Assembly: GCA_938016265.1 (NCBI GenBank)
Contig: CALLWB010000122.1
Location: 1 to 37,382 of the forward strand
Direction of reading: 5' to 3'
Length of the DNA: 37,382 bases
DNA from: an uncultured Saprospiraceae bacterium
GTDB lineage: Bacteria; Bacteroidota; Bacteroidia; Chitinophagales; Saprospiraceae
Both the position numbers and the translations under genes were made by a program. Positions 34,033 to 37,382 of the stretch are shown one piece after another. The notes beneath the pieces were generated by a model, which was given only the letters and a program-made list of their open reading frames with translations, did no database searches and was not told the DNA's origin. Every line of letters begins with the position of its first letter. The stretch's first letter is position 1.

Positions 34033-34378
34033 GTCCACCTCTAAAAAACTCTATTTTAGAACGCGCACAACCACTTCATATGTTTTCATACCTAAATGAT
34101 TTAATGTTTTGATGAAACTAGTTTTAGAGTAGACTCAATGCGAGAATATTTTAAATAGGAATGCTGCTATATCGCATTCATAAATTTTGTTTCTAATCTG
34201 CCGCTTTAGCCAAATCTTTTATAAACAATTAATTGGCTAAAGCCTGCCTGCTGAGCATCCATTCCTTCTTTGATAACTCAGTCTCCGCGTTTATTATTAT
34301 TCCTAAAGAATCTCCCTTCTCCTTTAGCCAATTAAAATTTATCTTTGCCCTAGAAACATTCACGTAAGTAAAAAAACC
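34033..34378. other. Intergenic region with three CTTTAGCCAA repeats
   Basis: About 345 bp. It holds GCTTTAGCCAA at 34203-34213, its reverse complement TTGGCTAAAGC at 34233-34243, and CTTTAGCCAATTAA at 34322-34335, plus the tmk -7 element. The middle copy can pair perfectly with either of the others (11 bp and 14 bp). Confidence 0.7.
34340..34347 (+). promoter_or_regulatory. -7 element of the tmk promoter
   Basis: TATCTTTG followed by C matches TAnnTTTG, 31 bp before the tmk ATG. The third CTTTAGCCAA repeat lies just upstream of it, inside the -33/-7 spacer. Confidence 0.5.
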
Positions 34379-35515
34379 ATGTCGAAAGACTCCCTATTTA
34401 TAGTCATTGAAGGCCTGGACGGCTCTGGAAAAACAACCATCGGACGTCAACTAGCTATCTTTTTGAACACGATTTATCCTAAGCAGGTAAAACTGTCTTT
34501 TGAGCCCCACGATGCTAGTACCAGCGGATTATTCATCCGGCAGATTCTCGAAAAGAAAATAAAAAACTTCTCGCATCGCACACTAGCACTCGCTTTCGCT
34601 GCCAATCGCATGGACCACGGTACTCGGGTCGTCAACAAATGGCTCGACGCACAACCAGGACAAATTGTGATCTGTGATCGCTACTACCTCTCTTCACTCG
34701 TCTATCAAACTACCGACGAAACGCCCATGGAAGAAGTCATGCACCTCAACCGAAAAGCTCGTAAACCAGATGTCATTTTTTTTATGAATGTCTCCAATGA
34801 AGTCTGCTACAGCAGAATGGACACCCGCAATAAACCCAAAGAGCTCTTCGAAGAAAACCTAACAGAAACCAGAGAAAAATTTCTAACCGGTATCGATTTC
34901 CTCCGAACAACCCGCCAGGAAAACATCATAGAAATCAATGCCAACGGCACCCGAAAATCAGTGCTCGAACAAATGGTCAACGCTCTCTATCAGCTCAATG
35001 ACAGTTGGCAAGACCAGCGTTTGCTAGCCGTCGACCAATTTCAAATACAAACAGAAGACGCCAGTTCCTTCTTGGAAGACCAAACAATTGTCAAGGAGGT
35101 AAAAGCGCTGGAGGTTTCTGCCCGAAAGGCAAAAATGGAGCAGCTGGAACCCCCTCAAAAAGGAGCGCTATTCCTACATTATCTGCAAGAAATAGGCTAT
35201 CAGATTAAAGACAGATTGCTATGGGCAGATCAAGAAGTGTATGGATTGACGTACTCGTTGCCTGGCGGATTGGAGCAGCGCGGTACGGCCTTGTTGGTCT
35301 CCTCGGAGCAACGGTATGACGTCATTTTGAACAACCTCTCTCAACTTAAAGATATGACAGACTTTATGTTTGTTTTTATTCCCGGGCCCTCGGAGTCGGT
35401 TACGGAGTATTATGAGCGGGAAGTGGTGCAGTTTACAAACGCAAAGACTTCCTTGAGTCCGAATATGCGCTTGGTGACGGAGGCCGATTTGCTTGGGGGA
35501 TTGATTAAAGACTAA
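34379..35515 (+). CDS. tmk: Thymidylate kinase with an unusual C-terminal extension
   Basis: dTMP kinase makes dTDP for DNA synthesis. The first ~210 residues are a complete kinase: P-loop EGLDGSGKTT (11-20), the DRYYLSSLVYQ segment that carries the DR(Y/S) motif, and a LID-like region after NVSNEVCYSR. The protein is 378 residues, whereas the family is usually about 205-215. The extra ~165 residues (from about 215) contain a helical part (KALEVSARKAKMEQL) and a mixed alpha/beta part ending DLLGGLIKD, with no motif I recognise. No frameshift or internal stop is evident, so this seems to be a real fusion or extension. Confidence 0.88.
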   Translation: MSKDSLFIVIEGLDGSGKTTIGRQLAIFLNTIYPKQVKLSFEPHDASTSGLFIRQILEKKIKNFSHRTLALAFAANRMDHGTRVVNKWLDAQPGQIVICDRYYLSSLVYQTTDETPMEEVMHLNRKARKPDVIFFMNVSNEVCYSRMDTRNKPKELFEENLTETREKFLTGIDFLRTTRQENIIEINANGTRKSVLEQMVNALYQLNDSWQDQRLLAVDQFQIQTEDASSFLEDQTIVKEVKALEVSARKAKMEQLEPPQKGALFLHYLQEIGYQIKDRLLWADQEVYGLTYSLPGGLEQRGTALLVSSEQRYDVILNNLSQLKDMTDFMFVFIPGPSESVTEYYEREVVQFTNAKTSLSPNMRLVTEADLLGGLIKD

Positions 35516-35539
35516 GGACCTATTCTAAAACAGGCCCTT
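35514..35539. terminator. Possible bidirectional terminator between tmk and the M56 gene
   Basis: AAGGACCT and AGGCCCTT pair at 7 of 8 positions with a 10-nt loop, between two convergent genes. It overlaps the last bases of tmk and lacks a T-run, so support is weak. Confidence 0.35.
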
Positions 35540-35556
35540 AATCATTGAATATGTTA

Positions 35557-36837
35557 TTACTGAAGTTTAAATTTCACTGGCAGATTATACCTGACTTTTA
35601 CAACAGATCCATTCTGCCGTCCAGGAATCCAATTTGGCATTTTGCTAATAATACCCAATACTTCTTCGCTCGTCCCAAACCCAATCTCCCTTAAGATCTC
35701 TACATCTTGCAAATCGCCTTGTTTGTCTACAACAAAACTAGCAACGACGATGCCTTCTTTCCCTGCATCTCTGGCAGCTTTCGGGTAGGTGATATTCTTA
35801 TAGATAAACTCTAACATCTTTTGCTGCGAGCAAGCTTTTTTATCGTCCTCTCCTTTCCCTTCCTCTTCGCAACCTGGAAATCTAGGCATAAATTCTACGG
35901 CTTGATATACGTCCGCTGCGTTTTTTGCGTTTACTTTCTTTGTTAGACAGGGCGTCAAATTTTCATCTTCCAGATGTTGATCCTGACAAGAGAAAAAGAC
36001 GAGTGCGCCACATAGCAACGGCAATGCAATCATATATTTTAGCAGGGCGGAGTTTTTAGATTTTATTTTCGTCATCATTTCGATTCGTTTTTTTAATTGT
36101 GAATGATTAAAATTGTTTGCCAGCCGGAGGCCGGGAAGTGCCTGTTCGATCAACAAACGACCGTAGCTTGCCTTTGGTGTTGTTTGGAGAACAGCTGCAT
36201 CCGCAAGGTATTCGTGCACCTCGCGAATGGATTTTTTGTACAAGAATAAAACAGGATTAAACCAAAAGAAAATGGTCAGAATCTCCGCCGTCACTACATC
36301 CAGACTATGCCATCCAGAGATATGTGCTGCCTCGTGCTTCAATATCTGATCGCGCTCTGCCCCCTTCAAATCCTGCAAACTGCTCATAAACAGAAAGCGG
36401 AAGAAGGAAAACGGCGCATGTTTCTTATTCGTTTCTACAAGGATAAAATCTTCTTTACGGTAAATGGTACTCCCCCACCAAAGTCTAAAAATCTGTCCCA
36501 TCCCGATCAATAATCGGATGCTTAACACCAGACAAACCAACAGATAGAAGGATAGCAGTACTTCCTGCCAACTCCATACCCACCAGGAGTCTTGTTCGAC
36601 TGCACGTGTTACGGTGACGGTTATTTCATCGAGATATACGGTGGCGATACTGTTTTCGACCATCGTTGTCCTCGGTAAAATTTGAAGGGTTGGAATAATC
36701 AAACCTAATATCATTGTCCCAAGTAAGTACCCTCTGTTGACCCTAAAAAAAGTGTCCCGACTTACGAACAGCACATAAAATCCATAAAACAGCGCCCAGC
36801 AAATGGAAGCTTCTAGTAAATATTGGATGGTATTCAT
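35557..36837 (-). CDS. BlaR1-like M56 metallopeptidase with C-terminal TonB domain
   Basis: A 426-residue inner-membrane protein. It has N-terminal helices (about residues 5-25, 36-54 and 92-115), then a zinc protease domain with HEAAH (168-172) and the second ligand Glu in REVHEYLAD (about 207). A further helix follows (about 265-283, with a Cys), and from about residue 340 there is a TonB C-terminal domain (NITYPKAARDAGKEGIVVASF and later WIPGRQNGSVVKVRYNLPV). Instead of the beta-lactam sensor domain of classical BlaR1, it has TonB. The 4-bp ATGA overlap with the BlaI-type gene implies a protease that inactivates that repressor upon a signal. The signal is unknown. Confidence 0.88.
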   Translation of the reverse strand: MNTIQYLLEASICWALFYGFYVLFVSRDTFFRVNRGYLLGTMILGLIIPTLQILPRTTMVENSIATVYLDEITVTVTRAVEQDSWWVWSWQEVLLSFYLLVCLVLSIRLLIGMGQIFRLWWGSTIYRKEDFILVETNKKHAPFSFFRFLFMSSLQDLKGAERDQILKHEAAHISGWHSLDVVTAEILTIFFWFNPVLFLYKKSIREVHEYLADAAVLQTTPKASYGRLLIEQALPGLRLANNFNHSQLKKRIEMMTKIKSKNSALLKYMIALPLLCGALVFFSCQDQHLEDENLTPCLTKKVNAKNAADVYQAVEFMPRFPGCEEEGKGEDDKKACSQQKMLEFIYKNITYPKAARDAGKEGIVVASFVVDKQGDLQDVEILREIGFGTSEEVLGIISKMPNWIPGRQNGSVVKVRYNLPVKFKLQ

Positions 36838-37205
36838 GCTGATTCGTCTTTGGAGTCATCTAATTTTTTGATCATTTCATTCAGGTCCTTCAAGTCCATT
36901 TCTTCTTCTTTTACAAGAAAAGAAACGAGTTTGCTCATTGATCCGCCAAAATAATTTTGAGCCAGATCTTTGATACTTGACTTGGAGTATTCTTCCTTGG
37001 AAATGGTAGGGAAATATTCATACGTTCGTCCATATGCTTTGTGATTTACAAATCCTTTCTTTTCTAGAATTCGCACCACAGACGATATGGTACTGTGCGG
37101 TGGTTTTGGCTCGTCAAGCTGATCAATGATGTCCCGAACCAGGCAGCGGTCAAGATTCCATATAATCTGCATAATTTGCTCTTCTACTTTTGTCAATGTT
37201 TTCAT
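36834..37205 (-). CDS. BlaI/MecI/CopY-family transcriptional repressor
   Basis: A 123-residue winged-helix repressor. The MKTLTKVEEQIMQIIWNL start, the TISSVVRILEKKGFVNHKAYGRTYEYFP recognition-helix/wing region, and a C-terminal dimerisation helix match the BlaI/MecI family. It overlaps the M56 gene start by 4 bp, the usual BlaI-BlaR1-like order. A TACA-N2-TGTA operator overlaps its own promoter, so autorepression is expected, relieved by cleavage by the M56 partner. Confidence 0.92.
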   Translation of the reverse strand: MKTLTKVEEQIMQIIWNLDRCLVRDIIDQLDEPKPPHSTISSVVRILEKKGFVNHKAYGRTYEYFPTISKEEYSKSSIKDLAQNYFGGSMSKLVSFLVKEEEMDLKDLNEMIKKLDDSKDESA

Positions 37206-37227
37206 CTATCCGATTTTATCCTTGTAC

Positions 37228-37260
37228 TACAAATGTATATCGAATTTTTCAGTTTCGCAA
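37228..37260 (-). promoter_or_regulatory. Promoter and overlapping BlaI-type operator
   Basis: On the minus strand, TTG (37260-37258), a 20-bp spacer and TACATTTG (37237-37230) match the Bacteroidota consensus; the leader to the ATG at 37205 is about 18 nt. The palindrome TACA-AA-TGTA (37228-37237) lies on the -7 element and equals the TACAnnTGTA core of known BlaI/MecI operators. Confidence 0.75.
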
Positions 37261-37277
37261 CTTATTTAAACGTTTTG

Positions 37278-37295
37278 TAACGTAAAATTACGTTA
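37278..37295. promoter_or_regulatory. Perfect inverted repeat upstream of the blaI-type promoter
   Basis: TAACGTAA-AA-TTACGTTA, with 8-bp arms. It lies upstream of the -33 element, so it could be an activator or second repressor site, or belong to a gene beyond the window edge. Confidence 0.45.
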
Positions 37296-37382
37296 TTATT
37301 TTATTGTCGTCGTGAAACCCTTTGATAGAATGACATTTGTAAACTGCAAGGGTTGCAAGAAAAGGAGAATATCTATTGATTT

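Overview
The window is chromosomal DNA from a member of the Bacteroidota, most likely a gliding, T9SS-bearing marine or environmental lineage such as the Saprospiria; the exact taxon is inference. Support comes from the gliding genes gldA/gldF/gldG, Bacteroidota-type promoters (TTG about 17-20 bp upstream of TAnnTTTG), a very large secreted protein with an FlgD-like/T9SS-type C-terminus, M56/TonB-BlaI pairs, and many small secreted or beta-barrel proteins. No rRNA, tRNA, CRISPR array, transposase or integrase was seen.

Layout. 56-5797 (minus): the rod-shape operon mreB-mreC-mreD-mrdA(PBP2)-rodA. 6045-6905 (minus): an alpha/beta hydrolase. 7174-10968 (plus): a 1264-aa secreted protein ending in a strong terminator. 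11219-12920 (minus): a sugar-phosphate nucleotidyltransferase followed by a YjjG-like nucleotidase. 13438-15061 (plus): an ECF sigma factor, a probable membrane partner and a small periplasmic protein. 15252-17968 (plus): a DUF4874/DUF4832 protein translationally coupled to a ClbS/DfsB-like protein. 18018-22992 (minus): a secreted hypothetical, then gldG, gldF, an unknown secreted protein and gldA, read in reverse. 22993-25040: a 2-kb stretch without a credible protein gene. 25041-28432 (minus): a barrel-like protein, a CYTH enzyme and a YadA-like head/S74-chaperone protein. 28807-30694 (plus): a small barrel and a di-heme peroxidase lipoprotein. 31051-35515 (plus): yicC-gmk, apaG, a 41-aa lipoprotein, a DUF502 membrane protein and a C-terminally extended thymidylate kinase. 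35557-37205 (minus): an M56/TonB sensor protease and a BlaI-type repressor with its own operator-promoter.

The most unusual part is 22993-25040. It holds four tandem, diverged copies (spacing 379, 372 and 371 bp) of what looks like a free-standing structured RNA of about 170-205 nt. Each copy has a 5' hairpin, a long-range closing stem, a conserved segment GTTTAATAATGGAGATTGAG (shortened in copy 2) and its own intrinsic terminator. Several helices are kept by compensatory base changes between copies, which points to selection on RNA structure. The array is on the plus strand, opposite to both flanking genes, so it is neither a leader nor a riboswitch of a neighbour. No reverse transcriptase, Cas or other partner protein lies next to it. 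Beside it, 53 bp upstream of gldA, is a separate 179-bp palindrome made of five or six concentric complementary segments, which is MITE-like or a large leader hairpin.

Gene functions are read from recognisable motifs and family knowledge; no database search was possible. RNA pairings were found by eye.
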